A stretch of 64,000 nt of DNA from Carnegiea gigantea. Lineage: Eukaryota > Streptophyta > Magnoliopsida > Caryophyllales > Cactaceae. A model generated the notes under the pieces. That model saw only the letters and a program-made list of their open reading frames with translations. It was not told the DNA's origin and made no database searches. Position 1 is the stretch's first letter. Every line of letters starts with the position of its first letter. Location: assembly GCA_029747015.1 (NCBI GenBank), contig JAKOGI010000126.1, positions 739,001 through 803,000 on the forward strand. Reading direction: 5' to 3'. Shown here in pieces: positions 22,960 to 33,466 of the stretch. The position numbers and the translations under genes are program-made.

Positions 22960-23155
22960 ATACCTTTCTCGGCCTTTTGGCTAAGATCAATTGTAGTATC
23001 TGTTCTTATCAGTTTAATATTTGATACGTGGGTCATTGACCCATAATGATATTAAATTAATTTTTTGAGGCGGAGGGTCCATCACAGCAGCTTGCTGCTC
23101 AGACCCTCAAGCGTCACCCATGCGTTACACTACTGCGTGGGCCTGGTGCACCCCA
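22960..23155 (+). ncRNA. U2: U2 spliceosomal snRNA
   Basis: It starts ATACCTTTCTCGGCC, keeps GGCTAAGATCAA, the branch-point pairing element GTAGTA within TTGTAGTATCTG, the stem IIa region TTCTTATCAGTTTAATAT, an Sm-type site AATTTTTTGAGG and the two 3' hairpins (GGGTCC...GACCC; CACTACTGCGTGGGCC). Length is about 196 nt, standard for plant U2. Differences from canonical U2 are few, and some in the 3' stems look paired. U2 base-pairs with the intron branch site in the spliceosome. With an upstream USE and TATA this is a plausible working gene. Confidence 0.87.
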
Positions 23156-23549
23156 CCAAATTTCTCCCAGATTTGTTTGTTACAGCTGTTGCAAATGGTT
23201 CAACTAATGTGAGTTGGAGGCATGTGAAACAATGGAAGTCTGCTTAGTCAGTGGTCTTTGTGCTACTATTTTTGACAACTTAAGATAGCAGTTCAGTTTC
23301 AGGGACCGAACCGACCAGCTTAAATGGATGTTCTTATCAGTGCATTTTATGTGAATTACATTTTCTTTTCCGCCTGTTGCTGGTAAGAGTCTAAGACTGT
23401 TGTTTAGGTTGTACAGCAGGGAGGGAGAAGTATCTCAGGACTGAGGTCTTCTGCATAAATGAAGCAAAATATAGAGCCAGATGATTCATCACTGTAGCCT
23501 AGATGTTCTATATTTACTCATCAGCTTGACACTTGGCAGTCAGTCTATT
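23156..23549 (+). other. Junction of duplication copies A and B
   Basis: No gene. From about 23370 the sequence restarts the duplicated unit (repeat of 16914 onward) and runs until the copia insertion splits it after GTCTATTGGAAT. Confidence 0.7.
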
Positions 23550-23554
23550 GGAAT

Positions 23555-23924
23555 TGTTGACCGGTAACAGTCACGCAAGTTTAATGGTCATAATCACCCC
23601 TTTAATTTGGCAGTTACATGGGATTAATTATGTATTAATCTGCCCATTAAATCCTGATTCAGTTTCAGGATTATATGATTATAAAAGGGCGTGTGTGTAT
23701 GTGGACCAAGCACACAGAAGCACAGCAAGCCAAAACCAACAGAAAGCAACTACCCTAAATCTCTCTGGCATTCTCTCTCACAGCCTAACCATCCCTAAAG
23801 GTTTAGGTTCGGAGTGTGGCTATTCGGTCACTCTAGTAGCCGCTAGTTCGTGGGTAGCGATCAAGCGAGTTTAAGATCCTGGCAGTCGAGTTTCCGCATT
23901 CAGGTAATCCTAAATTTACCAACA
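23555..23924 (+). repeat. 5' LTR of the copia element
   Basis: TGTTGACCGG...TTACCAACA. A TATA-like TTATAAAAGGG near 23680 and downstream CT-rich sequence fit a Pol II promoter within the LTR. Confidence 0.92.
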
Positions 23925-23925
23925 G

Positions 23926-23938
23926 TGGTATCAGAGCC
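23926..23938 (+). promoter_or_regulatory. Primer binding site, initiator tRNA-Met
   Basis: TGGTATCAGAGCC lies one base after the 5' LTR, the standard copia primer site. Confidence 0.9.
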
Positions 23939-24394
23939 ACACTTGCTTGTTGTTAGCCCCGAAAATAATTGTTTCTAATTGAGCATGATTTTGAATGCGC
24001 AAAACTATGTGTTTATGTGAATTGTTAAATTTGTTAATTTGTTCATGCTATAATGCCTCAATTAACATATAATTTTGTGTGAATATGCAAGAATACCTCA
24101 AATGAGCATATAATTATGGTTGTTTCTGAGAATTGTATCAAAATGATAATTTCTCTTGATTAATATGTCTCGAAAAATTATATTATTAAAAAAAAATTTC
24201 TCTGTGAATAGATGGAGACATATTTCAGATGATGCAAGGTATTTATACAAACATATTCATGCCCTAATAATATACGAACTGAGTGTTTTATTTATACTCA
24301 TGAAAAATTGACATACAAGTATTATGCCAAAACATCATGTTTTCAGATTTATGTATGCTGAATGATGATTTTAGTTGGCATAATGAGATAGTCG

Positions 24395-24424
24395 AGACCC
24401 CGACCCCGACCCCGACCCCGACCC
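24395..24424 (-). repeat. (CCCCGA)n microsatellite, G-quadruplex motif on minus strand
   Basis: Five successive C4-5 runs separated by GA. The complement has G runs separated by TC, matching the usual quadruplex pattern of four or more G runs with short loops. Confidence 0.7.
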
Positions 24425-25334
24425 TAAATCTGTTCAACCCACTGCCTCGACCCGACCTCCCAAGATCCAAACCCATACCTCACGGTTCTCTCTCATAGTC
24501 CAACATACATTAAAAAAAAAAAAAAGGACGAAACTTACCTTGAACCCATCAGCACCACCCGGGAGGGGTGGCGCGTGAGTCACGCGCCGCCAACGAAAAC
24601 GCTTTACGGCTGTTTTCTTCTTCCCACGCCCCTTACCTCCGCCGATCTACTCATTCATGACAAAACTATGCCAAAAACACCATCACGGGCCGCGCGTGTA
24701 CGTCATGCGCCGCCACAGGGGTGGCGTGTAGGGTGATTGGTCGGCCTCTGGCGCTTCGTCGCCGGCCGATCTACTCTATGGCGGTGATATTTTTATCAGT
24801 AGGCGAGTAGAGAGGGCCCGAAGAGTTTCGAAGGCGGCAAGAGGTGGTGGCTTTTCCATCATTTGGGTTGAATTGCAGTGGTTTAGCTGCCGGTCTGGAG
24901 AGCCAAAAGTGCCATGGCTGGCTGGGAAGCGCGACAGGCGGTGCAGGTCTCGGCTGAGTGCCGAATGCAAAAACCCTCGAAGGGTTGAAGAGAGAGAAAA
25001 GAGGTCGAGGGTTGGGGGAGAAGCACAGAGAGAGATGCCTGGAGTATTGAAGAGAGAGTAAGAGGCAGAGGTTTATGGGTTAGAGAGGGATTGGTTGATG
25101 CTGGTTAGAACAATAAAAAGGAAGGGGGTTGGGGGTCTTGGGTTTTAGTAGCCCCTTTTTTTGGGGCCAAACAGTTTGGGCCGAACTGTTTTAAAATATC
25201 AATTCAGCATGTTGATTCAATTATGTTGGGCATTTTTTAATTAAGTCACATAGCATTCTATTAATTCTTATTTTTAGAATGTATAAACATGATTTTAGAA
25301 TGTTAATATGTTTAATATTTATCACATGCCTAAT

Positions 25335-25486
25335 TGAAATATAAATTCGTTTTATATTTCAAACAACATATGAGTTAGTGAATAGTGATATATGAATTTG
25401 TTTCATATATGTGTTTAGATTAGTATTCAAATGTAAATTAGTTTTACATGGAAGAATATCTGTGTGATATTTAAACGTTAATTTGT
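25335..25486 (+). other. Ladder of four hairpins with a shared loop
   Basis: Perfect inverted repeats with 5-base loops of form TTNGT: TGAAATATAAA around TTCGT (25335-25361), ATATATGAA around TTTGT (25388-25410), ATGTAAA around TTAGT (25431-25449) and GTTAA around TTTGT (25477 on). Centres are about 41-51 bp apart in the leader just upstream of gag. Confidence 0.6.
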
Positions 25487-25690
25487 TTAACAATTTTTTT
25501 ATTGAGGTCCATATGATAAAGTTCTTATGGAAATTTGGTAATTAAATTATTTAAATTTCTAATTCATGATTGTATGAGATGATTATGAGCTAGGCGAAAT
25601 TTTCGATCATATGACATGAGTGATGAAATTTTAATAATTTAATTGCTTAGAGAAATGTGCCTGACGTCCAATTTTTTAATACTTGTAGAT

Positions 25691-28600
25691 ATGGCAATTA
25701 ACAGTGCAATAATCACTGAACTGTCCACTAGTCAAAAGTTAGATGGGTCTAACTATGACATGTGGAAACGGAAGATTTAGTATCTTCTGGAAGGAAAAGA
25801 CCTGTTGGAACACTTGACGGTAGCCAAGTTTTCACCATCTGACGAGGATAAAGATGGCAAGCCTATTGATACTACTACGGTGCAGTAATAAAAAAGCTTA
25901 CAGGCCTACCAAGACTGGGCCGAGAAAGATTGTAGAGCGTGCTTTACTATGTTGTATTACATGCATGACGATTTGATTGGTGAATTTGAAGTTTATCCCA
26001 TGGCTAAGGACATGTGGGACCAACTCAAAATCCATTTTGGATAGACATTCGAAACAAGGCTTCGTACCTTGCAACTAAACTGGATGCAGTATATAATGGA
26101 TTCCAGTTGTACCATAGCCGAACATTTACGAATTATGAGTGGCATAATTCGCTACCTAAAGGCTGCTGGTAAAGACATTTCTGAAGGGGAGCAAGTCCTG
26201 AATGTGATTCGGGCTCTCCCTGATGAACATCAACGTTAGGATCAGGTTAAGACGATCTTAATTCATTCTGACCATTTGAAAACCTTCGGTCAGATCCAAA
26301 GCCACCTCGAAATGGAGGAGCGCCTGAAAATGTTCGGGACTCCTAACGTGGCTCTTGTCGCCAAAGGCAATCGGCCTAAAGGCAACAAGAACACCAGAGG
26401 TAGGTAGTTTACGAGAGGTTCACGCCCCCCTCAGAAAGGTAGGCCGAAGGTTGGAGTGGCTACGAAACAGAAGGCCAAAGGCAATGGAGAGATAAAAATA
26501 GCACGTGGGAAGTGCTATAACTGTGGCAAGAAAGGTCATTATGCTCAGGATTGTCCTGAGCCGAAGAAGGTGCCTTTCTCCACTTACTCTCCTGAATTAT
26601 ATGTTTGTTCCCATGCATTAGTTGCTAAATCCTTTCCTAATTGGATTGTAGATACAGGAGCAAGCAAACATATAGTTCGGGACAGAGCTGGCTTCGTGGA
26701 CTTTCACCGCTATCCGGTGGGTTCACAATCTGTCGTGCTAGGAAACAGCAGTGAAGAAGACGTTTTAGGTGCTGGAACGTACCGGCTCACGTTGAAAGGA
26801 GGAAATAAGTTGCTCCTGTTTGATGCTCTCTACACACCTGGGGTGCAGACTTGTCTTTTGTCTTTAGTTTCTTTAATGAAATCTGGTTTGATTTTAATTC
26901 TTGTTCAGATGGTTTGAACATTTTGTATGGTGGCAATGTGTTTGGCCACGCTACATTAAGGAACGATTTTGTTGTACTCGATTTAGATTAATCTTATAAT
27001 AATTCTCATTCAGTCTTTGTCTCACATTTTGATTCCGATTTAGAATCAATTAAGTGGCATGCTAGGCTTGGTCATATTGGCCAAGATCGGATGAGTCGGC
27101 TAGCTCAAGAAGGTCTTTTAGACCGATTCCCTGAGGTTAAGTTGCCTAGGTGTGAGTCATGTCTAGCTGGCAAGGCGACCGCGAAACCTTTTAGTAAGGC
27201 TTCAAGGGCGTCAAGCCCTCTTGAGCTTATTCACTCTGATATTTGTGGATCCATGAATGTGAAAGCACGTCATGAGGCTTTCTATTTCCACACTTTTATA
27301 GATGATTATTCAAGATATGGGTATGTGTACCTATTATCGCATCGCTATGAAGCACTTGATGTGTTTAAACGCTTTGTAGCCGAGGTTGAGACCGAGTTAG
27401 ATCGGAGAGCTAAGACTCTTCGAACTGATCGTGGTCGTGAATACCTCTCTCATATGTTCAAATAATTTTGTGAGGAAAAGGGTATGCGAAGACAACTCAC
27501 GATTCCTGGCACTCCACAACAAAATGGTGTGGCAGAGCGTAGGAATCGAACATTGCTTGACATGGTCAGGTCAATAATGGCACACGCCAATCTCCCAATT
27601 AGTTTTTGGGGGGATGCGTTGCTCACGGAGCTTACATCCTCAACCGTGTGCCAAGTAAGAATGTATCCGCTACTCCATATGAGTTATGGCATGGCAGAAA
27701 GCCCTCCTTTGAACATCTATGCCCATGGGGTTCGGCTGGTTATGTACACAGCCCAACTCACAAATATGGAAAACTTGGTCCAAGGGTACGAAAATAGTGT
27801 TCATACGCTATCACGAACATTCTAAGGGATACGTTATGTATGGTGAGCCCCATAATGGTGGCATGACGGAAGTCGATTCACGTAATGTGGCGTTTCTTGA
27901 GGATGAGTTCCCAAGTATTGGTGAAATCAAAAATGACCTAGCATTATTTGAGTTACCGCTAGATGACCAGCTATCTCTCGGTGAGGGGGAGGATTTAAAC
28001 ACTCACCGTATCACCGAGGATAGTATACGAGATGAACAGTTGGTGGTTAACCAAGAGAATCAACTTAATACTGAGGTTTGTCCTCATAATCCAACTGCAA
28101 ATGAGGTTCGTCCTCGCTCTCCTATTCATGAACCTGCAGTTAGTCCCCTTGTTCAGGATGATAGGAGTGATTCTCTACCCGTTGAGGATTTCATACCTCT
28201 TAGAGATAGGGGGAGGAGTTCCTCAGTGGGACAAACCAACACTGGTCCTCAACTTCGGAGGAGTGAACGTGGAAGAATTCCTCGATGATATTTCAAATCG
28301 AAGAGGAGATATTCTTGTGCACTCCTTTAGAGATAGAGGAGCCTACCTCTTTCTAAGAAGCGATTGATTCACCAAACCACAAAGAGTGGATGGAAGCTAT
28401 GAAGGATGAAATGGACTCTATGGCCAGAAACAAGGTTTGGGAACTTGTTGATTCTCCTCCCCGGTGTAAATCGATTGGAAACAAGTAGGTTTTCAAGATA
28501 AAACGTCCGGCTGATGGAACGATCGATAAGTTTAAGGCCCGTTTAGCGGCGAAGGGGTTTACCAAAATTGAGGGGATAGACTATGAAGAAACTTTTTCTC

Positions 28601-29903
28601 CTGTTGTGAGAATTGCCTCTGTTCGCCTGCTTCTAGCCCTAGTTGCCCATCTGGATTTAGAGTTATTCCAGATGGATATACAGACTGCATTCCTTAATGG
28701 AAATCTTGAAGAAGAGATCTACATGGATCAACCTATTGGTTTTGTATCAAAAGGTCAAGAGACAAAATCTGTCGTCTTAAAAGATCTATCCATGGTCTCA
28801 AACAGTCTTCCAGAGCATGGTATTTCAGATTCCATGAAGCTATTATTTCTTTTGGCTTGAACATGGTATCTGAAGATCACTATGTGTATGTCAAGAAAAC
28901 TGCAAAGGGGATTATGTTTCTCACTTTGTATGTTGACGACATACTGTTGGCCGGAAATAACATGGAGATGATCCAGACTACTAAGCAGCGGTTATCCTCC
29001 ATCTTCGAGATGAAGGACATGGGTGAGGCTAGGTATGTCCTAGGCGTAGAAATAACTCGGAACCGTTCTAAGAAGCTTCTTGGTTTGATTCAAGAAGCAT
29101 GCATTAATAAAATTTTGGAACGATTTCGAATGCATTATTCTAAACCCGTGGATACTCCAGTTGAAAAGGGTCTAACCTTAAGTCTCGATCAGTGCCCTAA
29201 GACAGACAAAGAAAAGGAGAGAATGAGTAACGTTCCTTATGCAAGTGCAGTGGGCAGTTTAATATATGCCATGTTGTGTACATGCCTAGACATTTGCTTT
29301 GCGGTTGGCTTGGTAAGTCGTTACTAAAGCAACCCAGGGCCTTCTCACTGGCAAGCTGTCAAGAGAATCTTTCAGTACCTATGTGGTACAAGTGTTCTGG
29401 TGTTTTGCTACCATGGAGGGGATCTTAAGCTGAGAGGATATACGGATGCTGATTGGGGTGGTGACCTAGATGAGTCCAGGTCTACCTCAGGATATGTGTT
29501 CACCCTTGGCAGGGGAGCCATATCATGGTGCAGTAAGAAACAAGACTGCATAGCACTTTCGACCATGGAAGCAGAGTATGTTGCTTATTGCCTTGCTACT
29601 CGAGAGGCAATTTGGCTGAGGAGTTTTCTCAAGGATCTCAATCTCACTCCTGGAGTTGATGATCCCGTAGAATTGTTATGTGACAATACTGCTGCTATCC
29701 AGTTTGCTAAAGATCCCAAGTTCCACAGAAAGACCAAGCATATCAAGAGGCGTTATCATTTTGTCCGAAATGCTATGAAAGAGAAGGAAGTTGCCATTAA
29801 GTATATATCTACAAGTAGAATGATAGCTGATCTATTAACTAAGCCTATTCCTAGAGACGCTTTTAAAGCTCATGTGATGAACTTGGGTCTGCATAGGATT
29901 TAG
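25691..29903 (+). pseudogene. Copia gag-pol polyprotein, interrupted
   Basis: ATG at 25691 opens gag (MAINSAIITELSTSQKLDGS). A zinc knuckle CYNCGKKGHYAQDC lies at 26513-26554 and the protease motif WIVDTGASKH near 26642. Integrase begins with the HHCC zinc region (WHARLGH near 27056, CESCLAGK near 27151), followed by the DDE core (IHSDICG, FIDDYSRYG, TDRGREY) and QNGVAERRNR near 27520. Reverse transcriptase spans about 28490-29150 with LYVDDILL near 28926. RNase H (YTDADWGGDLDES, then STMEAEYVA) ends at the stop 29901-29903. Stops occur at 25778, 25886, 25889, 26042, 26237, 26405, 27463, 28286, 28486 and 29325; frameshifts lie near 26890, 27620, 27790 and 28770. Domain order is diagnostic of Ty1/copia; Tork- or Ivana-like lineage is only a guess. 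Confidence 0.92.
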
Positions 29904-30904
29904 TTTTTGGATGTATCTAAGTGTATAATGGACATGTGTACTCTTGTATTGAATATTTATGAAATAAAGAATGATGTTTCTTTTCAGATATTCATGACTA
30001 TGTGAGATTGTGAGTACATTATAAGGCACATTGTAATGTTACCAGGTTTCAGATTGGCCTTGTCACACAGGCAATCGCCCTGGCACTTGAGTAGCGGGTA
30101 GGATGAGATCGAATCATATTGGCACTAGGTGTGCAATATGGATTTGCTCATACCAAGGTGTGTATGAATGAAAGGATATAGTCGCCTTAGTAAGACTAAG
30201 ATGAGACTCCAGGGAGTCGAATATGAAATAAGTTTTCATATCGAAGCCTTATAGTCGAATCTTGAGTGTTGTGATTAATATTGTGTATGTTAATCTAGTA
30301 ACTCAAGTTGGTTTTTGAGTAAAAGTCAAACTTACGATTCGCATGGCATAGAAAAGTGACATGCCCAACTTAGTTGGAGCTATGCCATGACACACCCTCA
30401 TACTGTGTGTGCTAAATGTCGACCTATTTGATGGGTGACAAGTGAACTCCCTAACCTTGTCACCGTGTGACCCTCATTGGCAATACTCTTGGACTTAGAG
30501 TTATGGTATGAAATCTGAAGATGATGTTGCTACCTTAATGTGTTATCCAAGGGCCAAGATGTATACGGTCCAGCGGGGTACATTAGGAAAGCAGTTATGC
30601 TAAGATGGATTATTTTAATTATCTAAGGAAGAATCATTCCTCATCACCATATCAAGCTCGGGCGATTATATTCAGTATATAATCAATTGATATATCAGGC
30701 ATAGAGGGACAGTGTATGCCATTGGTGGTGTTCTTGAATGATTCGAGGTATTGGTTTTTTTGAAGGCGTTATGTCAGTTAGATGGTGACTTGATGTAACA
30801 CTGATGTGTTCAGATTTGATCGCACACTCCATTCTCAGTATGAAACGTGAGGGAATATGTTGGTAGAGAGATGAGATTCGAGGTCTGTGTGTCCAAGGGG
30901 GAGC
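29904..30904 (+). other. 3' untranslated region of the copia element, with polypurine tract
   Basis: 1 kb of non-coding DNA after the pol stop, ending in the purine tract AAGGGGGAGC that abuts the 3' LTR at 30905. Nothing else was recognised. Confidence 0.75.
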
Positions 30905-31274
30905 TGTTGACTGGTAACGGTCACACAGGTTTAATGGTCATAATCACCCCTTTAATTTCGCAGTTACATGGGATTAATTGTGTATTAATCCGCCCATTAA
31001 ATCTTGACTCAGTTTCAGGATTATGTGATTATAAAAGGGCATGCGTGTATTTGGATCAAGCGCACAGAAGCACAGCAAGCCAAAACCAGCAGAAAGCAAC
31101 TACCCTAAATCTCTCTGGCATTCTCTCTCACAGCCTAACCATCCCTAAAGGTTTGGGTTTGGAGTGTGGCTATTCGGTGACTCTAATAGCCGCCAGTTCG
31201 TGGATAGCGGTCAAGCGAGCTTAAGATCCGGGCAGTCGAGCTTCCGCATTCAGGTAATCCTAAATTTACCAACA
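30905..31274 (+). repeat. 3' LTR of the copia element
   Basis: TGTTGACTGG...TTACCAACA, 370 bp, collinear with the 5' LTR without indels. Confidence 0.92.
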
Positions 31275-31401
31275 GGAATCATCTTGGACTTGCCCTCTTT
31301 GCTTCCCGGGTAAGGGTGCCTGCAAATGTGGCAGAAGATGTGCGGTATTCTGCAGACACCATCGAGTTCAAACCTATGATGCTATTTTCACCTTGAGACA
31401 G

Positions 31402-31483
31402 GTCAAGGAGCCAATGCTCCGGAGTTTGAAGCCGCAGAAATCCCCAGTAGTCCAGAAAACTGGAGTGTTTTGTTACTAATAAG
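31402..31483 (+). pseudogene. Copy-B counterpart of putative exon 2, frameshifted
   Basis: Same acceptor (TTGAGACAG) and donor (GTGAAT) as 17741-17823, but 82 instead of 83 bases. The one-base loss falls near CCAGAAAACTGG and destroys the frame encoding the RSPKRQK cluster. Confidence 0.45.
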
Positions 31484-31845
31484 GTGAATACTTTTGCTGC
31501 ATCAATGTTGTCATGTTGTTTGCATCTTACTTACTGTTTTTAGTTTAACACACATAACTGCTGCTTACAAACAATGGTTGCATAGAACCGCTAGTATATT
31601 TTGCAAATCATGGTATGTCACTGGTTTTTTCCCAGTATAAGTTCATCAAATAACTTACAACGAGGCCTCTGTAAAATTAGTTGGTGTGCAGTACTGCCAC
31701 CCTTGATAATTGTGGTTAAAATTGAAATGAAGGGTCCTTTGGCAAGAAAGGGGGTTTTTAGGCGGGAGGCCTTTCCCTAGCCCTTTGTCAATCGGGTTAG
31801 TAAGTTCATAGAGATGTGATGTGGACCTAACATATTGTAGAGGCA

Positions 31846-31888
31846 AGTCCTACATTGCTGTTTATGAAACTCATTTGGTGGTTATATT
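31846..31888 (+). promoter_or_regulatory. Degenerate USE and TATA box of copy-B U6
   Basis: AGTCCTACATTG (31846-31857) is the USE with two C-to-T changes. TTATATT follows at 31882-31888 with the Pol III spacing preserved, 22 bp before the U6 start. Confidence 0.75.
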
Positions 31889-31910
31889 CCTGCAGAACAG
31901 GCTCCTGGTT

Positions 31911-32014
31911 GTCTCTTCGGAGACATCTGATAAAATTGGAATGATACAGAGAAGATTAGCATGGCCCCTTGCGCAAGGATGACACGCACATATCGAGAAA
32001 TGGTCACAAATTTT
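31911..32014 (+). ncRNA. U6: U6 spliceosomal snRNA, copy B, with two single-base insertions
   Basis: It starts GTCTCTTCGGAGACATC: the 5' hairpin is intact, with a compensated pair change relative to GTCCCTTCGGGGAC. The ACAGAGA box and AGC triad are both canonical (ACAGAGAAGATTAGCATGG). Insertions make CCCCTTGCGC (an extra T in the internal stem-loop region) and GGTCACAAATTT near the 3' end. A T-run terminator follows. It is better preserved in its catalytic motifs than copy A but has a weaker USE, so activity is uncertain. Confidence 0.85.
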
Positions 32015-32040
32015 TTTGGTCCTTCACTTTTTTTAAAAAA

Positions 32041-32119
32041 AATTGGATCAATACAGAGAAGATTAGCATGGCCCCTGCGCAAGGATGACATGCATAAATC
32101 GAGAAATGGTCCAAATTTT
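32041..32119 (+). pseudogene. 5'-truncated U6 snRNA, local tandem duplicate
   Basis: It begins within AATTGGATCAATACAGAG, keeps ACAGAGA, AGC and CCCCTGCGCAAGG, and ends GGTCCAAATTTTTTT. The flank CGTCCTTCACTTTTTT repeats the flank after the 31911 copy, so a unit of roughly 105 bp was duplicated. It lacks the 5' hairpin and its own promoter. Confidence 0.85.
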
Positions 32120-33374
32120 TTTCGTCCTTCACTTTTTTTTTTTAAAAAAAAAGTTGTAATGCAGGAGTAGTTTGGCTCCAATTTTGGTTCCTTTATTTTG
32201 CAGCAAATTGTGCTGCAGGAATCTCTGTCTCTGTCTGCCTGATGGTAGCACTTGATCACCTTGTTCTTTGCTCGCGGGCACTAGCTGACAGTGCTATTTG
32301 GAAACTCATCCGGTCTCTCGCCACTTCGCCAGAGGATTCCGCATGTGCATTGTAGTGGCATTACTTGCGAATTTGCTGCGGTGCACTGACCACTACCAGC
32401 AAATGCACAGCTTTTTCTTCTCCTCAATGGCTTGTACCAGCCTACCAGGCGACAACAATGTAAGAATCTCTCTCTGATCATTCGATTAGTGGAAATTCTT
32501 GTCCTGTTTATCCTTCTGTTTTATTGCAGCTTCATGGAGCTCCCAAAAGTCATTGAAGCATTTGTTTGTATATGTGAACCTTCCATCTCTTTGGTTGAGG
32601 GCAATTTATGTGAATGACTGTATATCTAGGTTTCAAACTTGGCCTTCTTTTTGCAAAATTATGTCTTTCTAATCTTGTCCAAGTTTTGATTGCCTAACAG
32701 TGTCTCAGTTACGTAAATGAAAATATGGAATTAGTTAATACATTTTGTTTCATTCTGTGGTGCACAGTCTTGAAAAGGTAAACAAGAACTTGGTCCTGAC
32801 ATCTTCCACACTGGTTCTTAGTTCTTAGTGATGCACGAAGAAGTTGGTGACACAACAGTCTCATTTCAGAAGAAGCTATTGGTACATACCCTATAGTTTC
32901 TTTGGGATAGCTAAGCTAATAGACTTGGCAATTTGTGACGTGTTTCGTTACTGAGTCTTGATGATGCTGTGATTAGATATCAAAAGTGCTCTGATGTTTT
33001 ATCCAATCATACTATCTACTAATGTGGGACTAGATCAGTAACATGCTAAAATGCGTGGGATCATTTTACATGAAGGATGCTTCTGCAGATTCCTGTGTAA
33101 TGTGACTGAAGTGCAAAGCATTTCCAACACCATTTCCGAGACATCTGATAAATTAAATGTCAATTAATCTGTGTAACATAGCGCGCACCTGCCAAGTTGA
33201 AAAAAGCTAGAAAGGCAATGCTGCTTCAGCTTTATCAATCTTGTTCAAATTAATGTCTTTGTAGACATTGGAATGATTAAGAATTTTCTGGGCATCACCT
33301 CTTCATTTCCTCATCATTCCTGACTTTGATTTTTCTTGACTGTATGATCAGATGAACAAATTAGAACTAGAATT
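32120..33374 (+). other. Non-coding spacer of copy B
   Basis: It carries the conserved splice-bounded segment (32203-32460, acceptor TTATTTTGCAG, donor GTAAGAAT) and the following CTTCATGGAGCTCCC exon start near 32530; otherwise nothing was recognised. Confidence 0.5.
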
Positions 33375-33442
33375 GGGACAGGGGCCGCCTACCTAGGCCA
33401 TGAGCTCTGTAGATCACCAATTGACCCCATCCAAGTAAGTGT
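33375..33442 (-). pseudogene. Internally deleted U1 snRNA, copy B
   Basis: On the minus strand the 5' end reads ACACTTACTTGG and continues to GGCCTAGGTAGGC, then jumps to GGCCCCTGTCCC. About 97 nt are gone, including stem-loop II, stem-loop III and the Sm site. The splice-site-pairing bases are also altered. In copy A the two deletion edges both carry GGCCAC, suggesting loss between short direct repeats. Confidence 0.85.
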
Positions 33443-33466
33443 GTTTCTCCTTACTTCGTATGTTTT

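Larger units (their letters stand above)
16890..23350 (+). repeat. Segmental duplication, copy A (snRNA-bearing unit)
   Basis: This roughly 6.5-kb block is repeated in tandem as copy B starting near 23350. Shared landmarks, in order, are GCTGGTAAGAGTCTAAGA (16914/23380), the putative exon 2 (17741/31402), U6 (18258/31911), the splice-bounded segment ending CAGGCGACAACAAT (18731/32460), U1 on the minus strand (20390/33442) and the phrase TCATGCTGCTGGGA (21611/37721). Identity is roughly 80-95 percent by eye. Copy A lacks about 3 kb that copy B has between 34740 and 37710. Confidence 0.85.
23939..25690 (+). other. Long untranslated leader of the copia element
   Basis: About 1.75 kb between primer site and gag. 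It holds a duplicated phrase around CATATAATT (24050-24120), a (CCCCGA)n run at 24395-24424, a GC-rich stretch (24540-25060) with repeated GGGGTGGCG/ACGCGCCGCC motifs, and a series of short hairpins (25335-25486). No coding domain is visible; a captured host fragment is possible for the GC-rich part. Confidence 0.6.
23555..31274 (+). mobile_element. Ty1/copia LTR retrotransposon, full-length but inactivated
   Basis: 7720 bp, with two 370-bp LTRs (23555-23924 and 30905-31274) and TSD GGAAT at 23550-23554 and 31275-31279. A tRNA-Met primer binding site follows the 5' LTR and a purine tract precedes the 3' LTR. The single gag-pol region runs in copia order (protease, integrase, reverse transcriptase, RNase H). 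By eye the LTRs differ at about 26 of 370 positions, 22 of them transitions, so the insertion is not recent. It splits duplication copy B: flanks CTATTGGAAT and GGAATCATCTT join into the sequence seen at 17099-17113. Confidence 0.95.

Noticed and set aside
24395..24424. Telomere-like repeat
   Set aside because: The unit is CCCCGA, not the plant CCCTAAA telomere repeat.
24873..25061. GC-rich 62-codon frame in the copia leader
   Set aside because: It lies in a non-coding leader, both strands are open by composition, and there is no recognised domain.
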